Shown in pieces: positions 1-11,696 of a stretch of DNA of 64,000 nt. The notes beneath the pieces were generated by a model. The model was given only the letters and a program-made list of their open reading frames with translations, did not search any database and was not told where the DNA came from. The stretch is from Trissonchulus latispiculum (lineage: Eukaryota; Nematoda; Enoplea; Enoplida; Ironidae), in NCBI GenBank assembly GCA_030248195.1, contig JASAND010013050.1, positions 1 to 64,000 of the forward strand, written 5' to 3'. The translations under genes were made by a program, and so were the position numbers. Within the stretch, counting starts at the first letter, position 1; each line of letters begins with the position of its first letter.

Positions 1-1010
1 CATTACACATGTTTAGCAGGTTCACCACTAAAATACGTTAAACAAGCCAGACTTTAAACAACTTAATTTGGAATACTCATTTAAACGTTCAAATCGCTTC
101 AAAATGACCCAAATTATTGTCGCTTCTAATTAGCCTCCCGAAACTGGAACGAGAACGACTGATTCGGTAGAGTGAGAGAAGGAGCACAAAAAGTAAAATT
201 GCCATCGGGTAAACACATGATACTGCCAACAAATGATAAACCGAATTTTAATTATAAGATAGACATGAAATTCACACCAGCCCAAGCAAACAGGACAAAT
301 CTACCAACTATAGTAGAAAACTGATTAGTTTACACAAAAAAGGGTTTACACAAGAAATCCATTTAGCTAAGTTTATAACTCGCACTTACGCAGTGTATAG
401 AAAAATCCTAATAAGGGGTAGATCCACTCAACCTGTGGGGCATTCTGTGAAACAAATGGCGGAACCAATGTTAGCAGGAACCAGCCTCTAGGAGGAAAGT
501 TTATCTCAGCCAGAATCGGAAGGAAAGGAAAACATTTCTGGGGTGTCCTGTCAGGAGAGAGGCTGACGCCACAGCCAACCAATGCATAGGAATGGATGTC
601 TGTGATTAACATTGTTTAAGTCTAAAAGGTTCCAAAATTTAGGAAGCCGTTCACTTCCACAATCCATCACAGACTGATTTCAAATATTGGGCAAGCTCTT
701 TGTGCTGTATTTGATGAAAAAATTCTGAGAAAAGGTAAAATTTCAAAAAGAATAGGATTTCTTGCAATAATTTGTTGAATGAAACCAAATAAAAAAACAC
801 GTGAGTGTAAAATACTTCTGAAGTGTTTTTACAACACAAAAATAGAATAGGACGAACGAAAGAAAGAAAGTACGAAAGAATGCTGAACTTTAAGTTCAAG
901 GTAAACGTACTGAAAACTGGAAGGTAACAACAGCACATTGGCTGCGTTAGTCGAACAATTTCAGAAGCATGACAGTAAACTTTGTGTAACTGTAGCTTTC
1001 AGGCAAGGGT
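1..1010. repeat. Dispersed repeat, left copy
   Basis: Most of this stretch is repeated, with point differences and small indels, at about 19850-21930 in the same orientation; shared blocks include positions 63-290 with 20260-20460 and 360-960 with 21170-21840. The right copy carries about 600 bp of extra sequence near 20530-21160. No supported coding region is present: the short minus-strand open frames here have no recognisable domain. Probably an old interspersed element of unknown class. Confidence 0.7.
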
Positions 1011-1042
1011 TGGCTCGTTTTGGGTCGGCTCGGAGCAGAACA

Positions 1043-1205
1043 AGGGGCGTTTGAATTGACTCTCCTAAGCTTAGGAGCGCTCTTAAGTTCAGCTTAGAAG
1101 GAAACTTACGAGAATCCCGTTTCAAAAGATTTCTTCTTACTAGCAAATCTCGTAAAACCATAGGAGAGTCCTGACCGCTACTAGCGGTCCTCCTACGTTC
1201 ACTTT
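1043..1205. mobile_element. Small palindromic CTTAGGAG-rich MITE-like repeat
   Basis: The stretch is full of CTCCTAAG and CTTAGGAG blocks that can pair with one another and begins with a GGGGCGTTTGAATTGAC-type end. Related copies lie at 10995-11172, 11383-11575 and 15358-15522, some with GCGTTTCAAAAGA or TTTTGAAACGC-like ends. The internal self-complementarity and multiple copies suggest a short non-autonomous foldback element. Confidence 0.55.
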
Positions 1206-1489
1206 TCACTGCGTTCAGCGCAATAGTATTTAGAATTTATTATTTAAGTATATTTGTATTTATTATTAGTATAATATTTGAGACTAATATTTATTAAATT
1301 ATTCATGATCTAAAATCAATTGCTTGCTAACTGATTTAGAGAGTCAGCTGTTATTAGCTTTTGAAAGAAAAATTGGCAGACTTGATAGGCTTAATACTTT
1401 TCTCAGTTCCGATTTCATTATCGGTATTGTTTTTTAATAATTGGAGGTAATTCATATTCTGTAAAAATTATGTGAATCTAGCATTTTTA

Positions 1490-2240
1490 TTCCTGCTGGA
1501 GCAGGAATATATAAAACGGTTTTTCGCTATGCTTAGCGTGTATTGTCTCAGTTTTACCACATCGATAGCCTATCTTCAACACAGCGCTAGTATAGGGCAC
1601 TTTTTTGTGGAAGTGAAATAATGCAAATTAGGTAAGCAGCTATTTAAGAAACAGAATCTGCAGTCTTGTCGCAGTTGTCAACTGTCAGCAACCTAAACGT
1701 TGCATGTTTTTTGTGAGGCTCTGGAGCTTACTTATGAGCGTAAGGAAGTAAGGAGCATAACTTATATACACTCCACTCAAAGAACTGAAATGAAAACATA
1801 ATTATCAAGTAGAAATAGTTTTGCATTTCACACAGAATGAGTTTGAAATTGTCGAAATGCACGAGCTGCAGTTGTCGCTGCTTTAATACAGTGGTTGATT
1901 GGAAATTCATAAGAATAAACATTTGCAATAAGAAATAATAAGAATAGGATTTGCTATAAAGCAAGTTGACATTAAAACGGAAATCAGCTTCATCTGCCGT
2001 TAATGGATCGCAGATAAACTGTGTTGTATTGTTAGCAAGCGAATGCTGGAAACAACCAAGCTGAGTTGCAGCTGAGTAGTTTTGTTAACTGTTTGTTGTT
2101 TCACAAAATAAAAATTTATTAAATAGAAGACTATTTCTAAGCATCTCTTACAAAAATCCGTACAGGTCTACGAAGGAATATTGCCCCTTTTGGGGCCAAC
2201 TTATTATTATTATTCCTGCTGGAGCAGGAATGTATAAAAT
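1490..2240. repeat. Repeat unit, first copy (second copy split by gypsy insertion)
   Basis: The block starts with ATTCCTGCTGGAGCAGGAAT followed by a TATAAAA box and ends near a CCCCTTTTGGGGCCAACTT block. The same start recurs at about 2211, and after the gypsy element the same order of blocks continues at 6757-7412 (mini-hairpin, CAACACAG block, TGCAAATTAG block, CTGTCAGCAA block, then the GGGGCCAACTT end). This reads as two tandem copies of a roughly 720-bp unit, the second interrupted by the retrotransposon. The TATA box near the start is compatible with an old LTR. Confidence 0.6.
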
Positions 2241-2370
2241 TGATAGAGACTGAATTGAAGAGTATCCTAACTATTAAGAAAACACAAAATGATATATCTT
2301 AGTTTTAATCCACTACATGTGTGTTCGTATGATTTTGAATACAATAGTTAGTTAGCCAGCAGTTATTTCA
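2241..2370 (+). repeat. 5' LTR of the gypsy element
   Basis: The 130-bp sequence begins TGATAGAGACTG and ends AGTTATTTCA, and is almost identical to 6608-6737. It is followed directly by ATTGGCGCAC, a plausible tRNA primer-binding site. The last 50 bp plus this PBS are duplicated again at about 2470-2521, just before the gag start. Confidence 0.88.
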
Positions 2371-2529
2371 ATTGGCGCACAGCATCTACTTTAGGAGGCA
2401 ATGGCTGAATACCCTCCTTGTTTACCAACACACCGACGTAATCAACTGAATTTTGCAAGAATTTGCTTCGTATGATTTTGAATACAATAATTAGTTAGCC
2501 AGCAGTTATTTCAATTGGCGCACTGCGGT

Positions 2530-3843
2530 ATGGCTACTCACCTTTTTGGAGTTCCTGATACTTTCGACCCCAAATCGGAAGAATGGCAGATTTACGTTAA
2601 ACGCTTCCGCCGATTTCTGGAAGTGAACTTTCCCATGGATAATCAGCTTTCTGATGCGCGGAAAGTAGGGTTCCTATTAACTTCTTTGCCACCAGATGTT
2701 TACCGACTTTTGCGAAATCGGGTCCTTCCGCGAGACGTAGACGATCTTTCTTTCGATGATATAGTGACTGAACTGAATGCCCATTTCAGACCCAAGTTGT
2801 CTCCGATTGCAGCCAGCTTCGAATTCAACAAGCGAGATCAACACCAAGAATCTATTCAAGATTTCGTTGCTGAATTACAACGGCTAGCGACCTTCTGTGA
2901 TTACGGTCCATTTCTCGACCGTGCTCTCAGAGACAGGTTTGTTGCCGGCCTGCGCGATCAGTCTATTCGTAAGAATCTGTTGTCCCACGAACACGACCTT
3001 TCCTTTGCCCGTGCTGTGGAAATCGCTGTTAATATCGAATCGGCCACAATTAAATCGAAAAGCATGGCTCCCCGGTCCGAAGCTTTCTCCGTTAAAGCTG
3101 TAAAGAATGCTAAAACAAGCAAAGACAAAAACACTCCTTCCGGATCGTGCTTTTTCTGTGGTTCAAAAGGGCACTACAGACAAGACTGTAAATTTCGAGG
3201 TGCAAAATGCCATTACTGCGGTAAAGAGGGTCACATTTCAAAGGTCTGCAAAGATAACAAAGGTCGAAAACGAAAAGACCAAGGGAAGGCAAGAAAGAAT
3301 CCCGCCCGAGCCAATTGCGTTGATCCTGCTACGCCTGATGAAAGTACTGACAATGATGAATCGTATTCAGTGGGAACCATTAGGGTTTGCCAAGTCAAGT
3401 CGAACCTAACCAGACCCATAACTGTTAAATTGACACTTAACGGTAGTCCGACTAATCTTGTGGTCGATACGGGTTCTTGCTTAACATTACTTTCCCATGA
3501 AACCTGGGCCAATCTTGGCAAACCAGATCTTTCTAAAAGCAACCTAAAATTAGAAAGTTACACTGGTTCCAAAGTGCCTGTCTTAGGGGTTACCCAAGTG
3601 CCGGCTACTTACAATGACCAGACTAATACGTTGCCGGTCACTGTAGTTAAAGGGAAAGTTCAGGATATCCTTGGCAGGGATTGGCTTGGAACAATCAAGT
3701 TGGATTGGAAATCCATATTTCAAGTGAATACAGTCCATAAGACTTCACCAATTCAATCTACATTGCCCACAGATTTCAAACAGCTGTTGGAGGATAACAG
3801 TCAGCTTTTTCAAGATGCTCTTGGCACTTGTAAAAAAAGCTGA
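2530..3843 (+). CDS. Gag-protease polyprotein of gypsy element
   Basis: This ORF encodes the structural Gag and aspartic protease of the retrotransposon. The frame is open from 2515, but the first ATG is at 2530, preceded by a repeat of the primer-binding region, so 2530 is the better start. The N-terminal half is a capsid-like helical region. Two CCHC zinc knuckles follow at about 3148-3189 and 3208-3249 (CFFCGSKGHYRQDC and CHYCGKEGHISKVC), then a retropepsin with the active-site DTG in VVDTGSCLTLL near 3460. The 3' end overlaps the pol frame by 29 bp at a run of seven A, consistent with -1 frameshifting to make Gag-Pol. Intact as read. Confidence 0.9.
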   Translation: MATHLFGVPDTFDPKSEEWQIYVKRFRRFLEVNFPMDNQLSDARKVGFLLTSLPPDVYRLLRNRVLPRDVDDLSFDDIVTELNAHFRPKLSPIAASFEFNKRDQHQESIQDFVAELQRLATFCDYGPFLDRALRDRFVAGLRDQSIRKNLLSHEHDLSFARAVEIAVNIESATIKSKSMAPRSEAFSVKAVKNAKTSKDKNTPSGSCFFCGSKGHYRQDCKFRGAKCHYCGKEGHISKVCKDNKGRKRKDQGKARKNPARANCVDPATPDESTDNDESYSVGTIRVCQVKSNLTRPITVKLTLNGSPTNLVVDTGSCLTLLSHETWANLGKPDLSKSNLKLESYTGSKVPVLGVTQVPATYNDQTNTLPVTVVKGKVQDILGRDWLGTIKLDWKSIFQVNTVHKTSPIQSTLPTDFKQLLEDNSQLFQDALGTCKKS

Positions 3844-5374
3844 AGCTACGCTTCAGTTAAAACCTGATTTCCGGCCGGTTTTTCATAAACCGCGTCCCAT
3901 TCCGTTTTCTTTACGAGAAAAAGTGGCCAAAGAGTTGGATAGATTAGAGGAAAGGGGTGTGATTGAAAAAGTGAACTACTCCGATTGGGCAGCTCCGATT
4001 GTTCCAGTTATTAAACCTACCGGTGCTGTTCGAGTGTGTGGTGATTTCAAAGTGACTGTGAACCCTCAGCTGCTGGTCGACCAACACCCGATTCCAAGAC
4101 CGGAAGAACTCTTTGCTAAAATTGCATTTGGCGAGAAGTACACCAAAATCGACTTAGCTGATGCCTATCTTCAAATTCCTTTGGCAGAAGATTCCCAAAA
4201 GCTGCTGGTTATCAATACTCATAAAGGACTATACAAATATAAACGAATGCCATTTGGAATTGCCCCGGCACCAGCAATATTTCAACGATTGATTGAAAAT
4301 ATGGTGAGTGATCTGCCCGGAGTTGCTTCCTATCTCGACGACATTATTGTCACTGGTAAGGACAATCAAGACCATCTCCACAACTTGTCACGGTTGTTTC
4401 ACCGCTTGACAGAGTATGGCTTCATTGTCAATCTGAATAAATGCAAATTCTTGCAAAATTCAGTTGATTACGTCGGTGTGTTGGTAAACAAGGAGGGTAT
4501 TCAGCCATTGCCTCCTAAAGTAGATGCTGTGCTGAAATTGCCTACCCCAAAGAATCAGACAGAGCTCCGTTCGTTTTTGGGAGCAGTAAACCACTACGGA
4601 AAGTTTGTTCCTAACCTGGCAGACAAAGCAGCACCATTGAATTCACTGTTACAGAAAGACAGGGATTTTCTGTGGGAAGATATCCACCAGACAGCATTTG
4701 ATAATCTGAAGTCGGCTTTGACGTCGATGCAACTTCTCGTCCATTACAATCCACAGCTTCCTCTTGGTCTGGCTGCGGATGCTAGTTCTGTTGGAGTTGG
4801 AGCTGTTCTATTTCATATTTTTCCAGATGGTACAGAGCGACAAATCTCATTTGCATCCAAGACATTAAATTCAGCTGAAAAGGCATACTCACAAATAGAA
4901 CGCGAAGCTCTTGGAATCATTTTTGGTATAAAGAAATTCCACCAATATTTGTGGGGTAGAGAGTTCGTATTGGTCACGGATCATAAGCCATTGGTCAGTA
5001 TCTTCAATCCAGTGAAAGGTATTCCTCTACACTCCGTTAATCGCTTACAACGGTGGGCGTTTATCCTCTCTTCTTACAACTATGCCATTCAGTTCAAACC
5101 TACTGCTAACCATGGAAACGTCGATTTCCTTTCCCGATTGCCCTATTCCGATTCCTGCGAGGATTCGATTATGGATCCACTAGTATTCAGCATTTCCTCG
5201 GACTCAGAGGTTACCGAACTACAGACTGAAATAATAGCCTCTGTACCGGTGTCCTTTCAATTGATTGCGGCCCACACAGCTCGAGATCCAGTTCTGGGTA
5301 AAGTTTTCCGGTCTATTCAAACAGGCTGGCACAATGTTAGGAAAGATCCTTCATTGGTGCCGTTTGCTCGTTGA
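3815..5374 (+). CDS. Reverse transcriptase-RNase H of gypsy element
   Basis: This frame encodes the pol core. It lies -1 relative to gag and is probably entered by frameshifting at the A7 run (3832-3838), so the first in-frame ATG/TTG need not be a real start. The RT fingers-palm region contains KIDLADAYLQIPL, MPFGIAPAPAIFQR and the catalytic YLDDIIV near 4331-4351. RNase H follows with AADASSVGVGAVL and a DHKPLV block. The frame ends at 5374 just as the zinc-binding start of integrase should be entered, and the rest continues in other frames. Confidence 0.9.
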   Translation: MLLALVKKAEATLQLKPDFRPVFHKPRPIPFSLREKVAKELDRLEERGVIEKVNYSDWAAPIVPVIKPTGAVRVCGDFKVTVNPQLLVDQHPIPRPEELFAKIAFGEKYTKIDLADAYLQIPLAEDSQKLLVINTHKGLYKYKRMPFGIAPAPAIFQRLIENMVSDLPGVASYLDDIIVTGKDNQDHLHNLSRLFHRLTEYGFIVNLNKCKFLQNSVDYVGVLVNKEGIQPLPPKVDAVLKLPTPKNQTELRSFLGAVNHYGKFVPNLADKAAPLNSLLQKDRDFLWEDIHQTAFDNLKSALTSMQLLVHYNPQLPLGLAADASSVGVGAVLFHIFPDGTERQISFASKTLNSAEKAYSQIEREALGIIFGIKKFHQYLWGREFVLVTDHKPLVSIFNPVKGIPLHSVNRLQRWAFILSSYNYAIQFKPTANHGNVDFLSRLPYSDSCEDSIMDPLVFSISSDSEVTELQTEIIASVPVSFQLIAAHTARDPVLGKVFRSIQTGWHNVRKDPSLVPFAR

Positions 5375-6277
5375 CAGACGGAGTTGACAATTCAAGAAGG
5401 CTGTATTTTGTGTGGACTGAAAGTGGTTGTCCCTACCTCTCTACAAAAGAATATGCTGAAAGCGTTACACGTAGCTCACTGTGGTATATCCCGAATGAAA
5501 GCTCAGACGAGCTCATGTTTGGTGGCCAGGGATTGATAGTGAAATCGAATCCTTTGTCCGACAATGTGTGCCATGCCAAGAGCTCGCAGATTTACCACCA
5601 GAGCAAACTGCGTCCTGGCTTATCCCACAGAAGCCTTGGGAGCGGCTGCACATAGATTTCGCCGCCCCTTTCTTTTCGAAGATGTGGTTAATTGCGGTCG
5701 ATGCTTATTCTAAATGGCCAGTGGTCACCTCCTTGAAATCTACCACGACACAATCGTTGATTTCCTCCCTGAGATCCCTATTTTCAACTCACTGAATTCC
5801 GATATCGCTTGTATCTGATAATGGTCCTCAGCTGACGTCATCAGATTTGATGCTTTTTGCAAGAAGAACGGAATTAATCATATTCTGACAGCACCCTATC
5901 ATCCGAAATCTAATGACTTAGCTGAGCGATTTGTTCGCACGTTCAAGAGCCATTTCAAGAGAGCCGAACGAGATGGAGAAAAAGATCTAGCAAAGAACTT
6001 GGCGAATTTCTTGCTGTACTACCGAACAACGCCGCATCCTGCAACTGGAAAGTCGTCTGATGAACTACAGATGGGACGAAGACTGCGAACTGTCATTGAT
6101 CTGCTACATCCGTCCCTGTCCTCTAAGGGAGAAGATTCAGTTGGAACGGCTGCCTCCAGATGTTTCCTTTTGGGTGAAAAGGTTTGGGCACTCAATTTTG
6201 GGAAAGGGTCAAAATGGGTCCCAGCGGTTGTCACACATGTGGCGGGTCCGCATTCTTACGGGGTAAGACCCATTTAG
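5375..6277 (+). pseudogene. Gypsy integrase, frameshifted
   Basis: Integrase similarity continues directly behind RNase H but is spread over all three frames. The HHCC zinc region is near 5480-5580 (HVAHCG and CVPC), the first catalytic Asp is in HIDFAAPF near 5656, the second in a SDNGPQ block near 5815, and the catalytic Glu in LAERFVRTF near 5925. A C-terminal domain with YYRTTPHPATGKS runs in the frame 5999-6277. At least four frame changes (near 5375, 5520, 5800 and 5870) are needed to follow it, so no functional integrase is made from this copy. Confidence 0.85.
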
Positions 6278-6607
6278 CAGTCCCAGCTGAACTGGCGACG
6301 CCATATCGATCAACTTCGGAGAAGGGATGTTGAGATAACGGTTCCAGACAAGCTAGAAGAAACGTCCAATGGAAAGATGCACACGAGAGAAACACCGGAT
6401 AAAGTCCTGCAAGAGAGCGGTTCGGAAGCAAGGCGAACACAAAAAAGAAAGATCCGAATTTTCACAAATCCAGACGTAGCCAGAAATCCTAAGCCAGAGA
6501 TATGCCGGTCCGCCGCAGCGGACGCACAAGAAGGAAACCGCTACAGATACATTCTGGAACTGGGCTGTTTTACAGACCAGACTGATGTCATTAATTTAGC
6601 GGGAAGA

Positions 6608-6737
6608 CGATAGAGACTGAAATGAAGAGTATCCTAACTATTAAGAAAACACAAAATGATATATCTTAGTTTTAATCCACTACATGTGTGTTCGTATGAT
6701 TTTGAATACAATAGTTAGTTAGCCAGCAGTTATTTCA
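6608..6737 (+). repeat. 3' LTR of the gypsy element
   Basis: Nearly identical to 2241-2370, with C instead of T at its first base. It is preceded by a short polypurine tract and followed by the AAAAT target-site duplicate. The high LTR identity suggests a fairly recent insertion despite the frameshifted integrase. Confidence 0.88.
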
Positions 6738-7705
6738 AAAATGAAAACTTATATGGTTTGTGTATAGTGAGTCAGTTCTCTATTTAAACGCCATATCTTT
6801 AACACAGGGCTAGCTTAGGTGATTTTTTGCATTCCGATTATGCAAATTAGATTTGGATTCTATTTACGTAGCAAAATTGACAACTTTTACGCAGTCTTTG
6901 ACTGTCAGCAATCCACACGGTTGCGGATTTTTTAGCGCTAGTATAGCTTCGGAGCTACACATAGGTGTAGTAGGTAAGAAAGTACTAGCTGGCACTGGGC
7001 ATCACAAGTCCAGTCCATTCATGGCATGTAAAAGCATAGGCCTGCTTTTCCTTATCCTTAGTCAGATCAGCGAGAAAATAATGAAAAGTCATGAAATTTC
7101 AGTCTTGGAAATCAACGACTTTTCCCTGTTTATTTGGGATGAAGTATGTACTTATGTAAAGGTGTACTGCTGAGTCCAATGTTGTCCAATGACATCTGGC
7201 CCCAAGATATAACAATGATTTAGTAGGATATTTTAAAAAAATAATAGTAGTTTGATATCAAAGAAGCTAAAGAAAAGTCAAGTGAAATTATAATGTAAAC
7301 CTGAAGCTTCTAAACGCTTAACCGTCCTTCTAACTAAAGACAATGTTGGTAATTGAATAATTAACAGGTCTAAGCATGAATACTGACCCTTTTGGGGCCA
7401 ACTTGTTGTGTTTTGTGTTTTGAGGGCTATGCAGTTCCTCCCTTAGTGTCTGCTGTACTGTTTCAGACTGGCGTTTTTATGGTTTCTTTTGTTTAGGATT
7501 AATGCCTTCTACAGGTTAACGCATTCGTCTTTAAGCACTTCTGTGTAAAAATTAACAGAAATTACAGCTCATTTAGCTGTTTGATCTCTATGTACACCAG
7601 ATTTTTCTTCGACATCCAAGTCCACTTGCGTCTTATGCTCCTGTTGTATGCTTCAATATGCACAACAGCAGCCAAACTGACAGTGCAGGAAAACTGTTAG
7701 ACTTA

Positions 7706-8875
7706 AGGGGGGGCGACTAAAATGTGGATGCCCCGAATTTGTCCGATTGGCCTAGTTTTTAGCGAAAATATAGAGCATGGGTGTGGGCAAAAATACTTGG
7801 TCGTTGGTTCTTAGCTGCTTCCAGCCATGTGCAGTCGTCGGGTTTATGTGCTCGATCCCCCCCTTTTTTCACAACTACCAACATAATTAAAAATCTCTGC
7901 TGGCTGCAATACCCTAGCTTCAAGGTTGCCATTTGCCAATATGATTTCGCACATGTGCCACTATCTGCGGAAAAGTACTAGACGTCACTATCTTATCTGC
8001 ATCTAAGGGAATTGCTTTTCAAAGTTGAAGTTTCGTCAAAAATATTATTACTGGTGCGAGCTATTATAGGCTATAATTTGGCATAAAAGGAAACCCTATA
8101 GGAGTACTCATTTGTGCCAAATGGCAAGAAATTCTGCAGCGTGAAAAAATTTTTATGTCAACTTTAATCTTCAAAAATTGCCAAAATCGCTTTTTTGGGC
8201 TATGGTACCCCAAAAATCGAAAAATTCAAATTATATATGAGATATTTGAACTCAGCGTGGTCAAAAACACACCCACAAAAGATTTCAGCTCGATTAGTGA
8301 TGGTTTGCTACTTCTATGGCTGCAGAAAGCCTCTACATAGGATCTGACAGGCAGAAAATGGCTGTTTCGGCAATTTTTGAAGATTAAAGTTGACATAAAA
8401 ATTTTTTCACGGGGCAGAATTTCTTGCCATTTGGCACAAATGAGCACTCATATAGGGCCTCGTTCTATGCCAAATCGCAGCCTTATAGCTCGCACCAGTA
8501 ACGAAACTTTCCTTTCCTTAACCAAAATTTTATAAATGAATACTGAAACTTCAACTTTGAAGAATAATTCCCTTAGCTGCAGATAAGATAGAGACGTCTA
8601 GTATTTTTCTGCAGAAAGGGGCACATGCGCCAAATCATGTTGGCAACCTTGAAGCTAGGGTCTTGCAGCCAGTAGAGATTTTTAATTAATTATGTTGGTA
8701 GTTGTGAAAAAGGTGGGGTCGGGCACATAAACCCAATGACTGCACATGGCTGGAAGGCAGCTAAGAACCAACGACCAAGTATTTTTTGACCACACCCATG
8801 CTCTATAACTTCGCCAAAAAGTAGGCCAATCGGACAAAGTCGGTGCAAAAGTTTGGTCCCCCCCTTAAGACGTGG
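7706..8875. mobile_element. 1.17-kb foldback (palindromic) element
   Basis: The first half is repeated in reverse complement by the second half around a centre near 8290. For example, the CATGGGTGTGG, TAGCTGC, CAACTACCAACATAATTA and AGATAAGATAG-type blocks at 7775-8030 recur inverted at 8560-8815. The ends read CTTAAGGGGGGG and CCCCCCCTTAAG. A diverged relative follows at about 8885-9700, and a similar end (TTAAGGGGGGGCTAC) lies at 57878. No ORF of recognisable function is present. Confidence 0.75.
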
Positions 8876-10994
8876 AGGCTACTAAAAATTTGACCAGATT
8901 TGTCCCATCGGCCACTTTTTTGAACAGATATCCTAAAAAGGCACACTTTTTAGTATTGGGTTCTGAAATCTTAGCTGCCCTCCAGCGTGTGCAGAGGTGA
9001 CGTTTCTGTGCCCAATTCCCCACTTTTCATAACTGCCATACCAACATAAATAATTTCTGCTGGCTAGTTGACTCCTGCCTCAAGGTTGCCATGTGACATA
9101 ATGATTAGGCCCATGTGTGCCCATATGAAGAAAGGTGCCCGACAGCTATAGCTGATGTACAGCCGAGGGAACTGATCATCAATGCTGAAGCTTCGCCAAA
9201 ATATTCGGTCAGAAGTTTTTGGCTAATGACAAGAAAATTTTAATTCTCGTGCTAATTATGAGTCTGCAATTTGATAAACAGAGAGGCACTAAAGGTCCGT
9301 ACATTTCTGCCAAATGATAAAAAATTCTGCTGCCTGAAACGTTTGATGTCAGCTAAAATTTTCAAAAATAGTCACAATTGCCAATTTTGGGCAATGTTGC
9401 CCAAAATCACAATGGAAATTTCTTGAAATTAAAACAATTTGATGTATTTGAACTCAGCGTGGTCGTCAATATAACTACACCAAAGTTCAGCTTGATTACG
9501 GAAAAGCTGAGGGAATCTTCTACACAAGAACAACCAAAACCTGCCATTTTGGCAATAATTGAAGATTCAAGTTGACATAAAGATTTTGGCACAAAAGTAC
9601 AGACTTCCATGTATATGCCTAATTACAGCCTCATAGCTTGCACCAGAATTAGAATTTTTTCGTAAACCGAAAATTCGGTAAATTCTGTAAAATTCAAATT
9701 TGATGATCATGTCTCTTAGCTGTTCGTAAGCTTACAGCTGTTACAGCGTAATCTTTCAAGGATCAAGACACATTAGCCCCATCATCGTCGCAAATGGCAA
9801 CCTTGAAGACGGTCATACAAACTTTGCTTCTCCCTGTCGCTGTGTGCACGGTGCACAAAATTTTGCAGATATACTTTTCACAGAGATCACAAGTCGGAAA
9901 CTGGGTCTGGTGGTCAATGCTTTCTTTGTGTGCCGCAAACGAATTCATGACAAACAGTTTCGAAAAGGTTTCCTCCCGCAATAAAAAACCGAATTTCCGC
10001 ATCAAAAAATCATTTGGTGGCTTAATATTTGATCTTATTCAGACTCTGCGATTGCACAAAAAGTACAACCGCGTAAGTGACCGTGAGATAACGAAAGTTA
10101 TATAGTTCAAAGTCCAGAACTCGGTCTCATTCTAAACCGAAAATTTGCCAGTCTCTGGCTCGCTTAGAATTCCCGATGGCCCAAATGGTAATTTTTTGGG
10201 AGCACAATAAGCGGAAAATCTATATTAGTGTCAAAAGGTTGTACATAGTTGGGAATTACAAGCAAAATTTTGTTTTTAATGTATCCCAACTTAAACTTAA
10301 ATTGAATCATTTGAAGCAGTTGTCTTTTGACTTTTATTTTTCGTCCGACGTGTCGGTACTATCGGGTTTTCTGCCTAGAACGGCAGTATTGCTCTCCGAG
10401 CTGTGGATGTATCGGTGAAATCTTTGCCTAGTCCCAGGCTCTGAGTTCGGCTTGTAAGTGTAAGCAAACTGTAAGCACCTATGCATCAATTTAGAAATGA
10501 CAGTAAAATGTTAATTTCCACCAAAACTATTGACTTTTTGCTGCATTAAAGCTATTTTTAAAGTTTTGTTCTCGATGCGAGACCGAGAAAAATTGGGCGA
10601 TCAAGTTTCGTCTTTTTGGCAACAACAAGTCTCTCGGCGCTCGCCTGTCGGTTTTCTTGAGGTTTTGCAGTTTTTCAAATTTCTGTGTGAATCGTAAGTG
10701 TGAAAATTTGCGCATAAGTAAAGGTTTGTCTTTCATATTTCGTTAGTGAATCGAGTCTGCGAAAGTGGGACTTTTTCGAGATCTCGTTGGAATCAGCTGG
10801 ACGCTTTAGTTTCCATTACTGCAGTTTTTAGTTAATAAGAAATTAGCTGAAATTAGCTGATAACATGAACAAAATTAGTATAACTGCAATGAAATGCAAC
10901 TACTGCACCGCTTGTTGTGAGTGAATGACGTAGACAGTTTTATCAATTGAAAATTTGGCAAAAATGTCATGGATTTAGCAAAAAATTAACTTAA

Positions 10995-11172
10995 CTAGAA
11001 CCTTAGGAGAACTACTAGGAGCAGACATAGTAGAACCGATAGTAGTGTCTTAGGAGAATTCCTTAGAAACGCCCTTAGGAGCTCTCCTAACTAGGCCTAA
11101 GGAGCTCCTAATACGATTCTAATGATTCTCCTAAGTCTGCCCCTAAGGAGAATCTTTTGAAGCGCCCTCCTC
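10995..11172. mobile_element. CTTAGGAG palindromic MITE-like repeat, copy 2
   Basis: Rich in CTTAGGAG/CTCCTAAG inverted blocks and ending with AATCTTTTGAAGCGCCC, like the other members of this family in the window. It is followed by about 200 bp (11180-11375) that recur at 21955-22150. Confidence 0.5.
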
Positions 11173-11382
11173 ACCTTTTGCAAGGATCAGCTCTGGCAAG
11201 CTGCTTTTTAAAACAAGGAAACAGGTTGGCTGGTCCACCTCAAATCAATACTTAACTATTAGTGTAATAGGTAACTGCAGGAGCTCCGTATATACGTAAC
11301 ATGATTGATTTGGTAAAGAAACATTCGTGGCAGAAATTAAAATTTTGTCATAATTTCAGATATAATAAGCTGGGAAGCGTTT

Positions 11383-11575
11383 CAAAAGATTCTCCTAAGT
11401 CCGCTCCTCAGTGCGCTTAGGAGTAGTCTTAGGAGAATACTTAGAAGCGTCTTAGGAGCTCCTAAGGCATAGTTAGGAGCGCTCCGAAATGCGTTTCAAA
11501 AGAATTCTCCTAAGACACCCCTATCCGTTCTACTAAGTCTGCTCCTAGCAGTCCTCCTAGAGTTTTAGTTAAGTG
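11383..11575. mobile_element. CTTAGGAG palindromic MITE-like repeat, copy 3
   Basis: Begins with GCGTTTCAAAAGATTCTCC and contains many mutually inverted CTTAGGAG/CTCCTAAG blocks. A second GCGTTTCAAAAGA appears at about 11491, suggesting two overlapping copies. Confidence 0.5.
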
Positions 11576-11696
11576 ATTTCTTCGCAGAATCTGTTATATT
11601 TTTACCTAAGTTTTAGTTGATAAAACTGTCCAAGTAATTCGTTGACAAAAATCTATGCAGTTAAGTCAGTTTCTCAGGTCTTCAGCTTATTTCAGC

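Larger units (their letters stand above)
2241..6737 (+). mobile_element. Ty3/gypsy LTR retrotransposon
   Basis: A 4.5-kb element bounded by direct 130-bp repeats (2241-2370 and 6608-6737) and by the same 5-bp flanking sequence AAAAT on both sides (2236-2240 and 6738-6742). A TGGCGC primer-binding-type sequence follows the 5' LTR, and a purine-rich GGGAAGA tract precedes the 3' LTR. The gene order gag-protease, reverse transcriptase-RNase H, integrase is that of Ty3/gypsy. The twin CCHC knuckles recall the mag-like lineage (inference). The first two ORFs are intact but the integrase region has several frameshifts, so this copy is probably non-autonomous. Confidence 0.92.
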
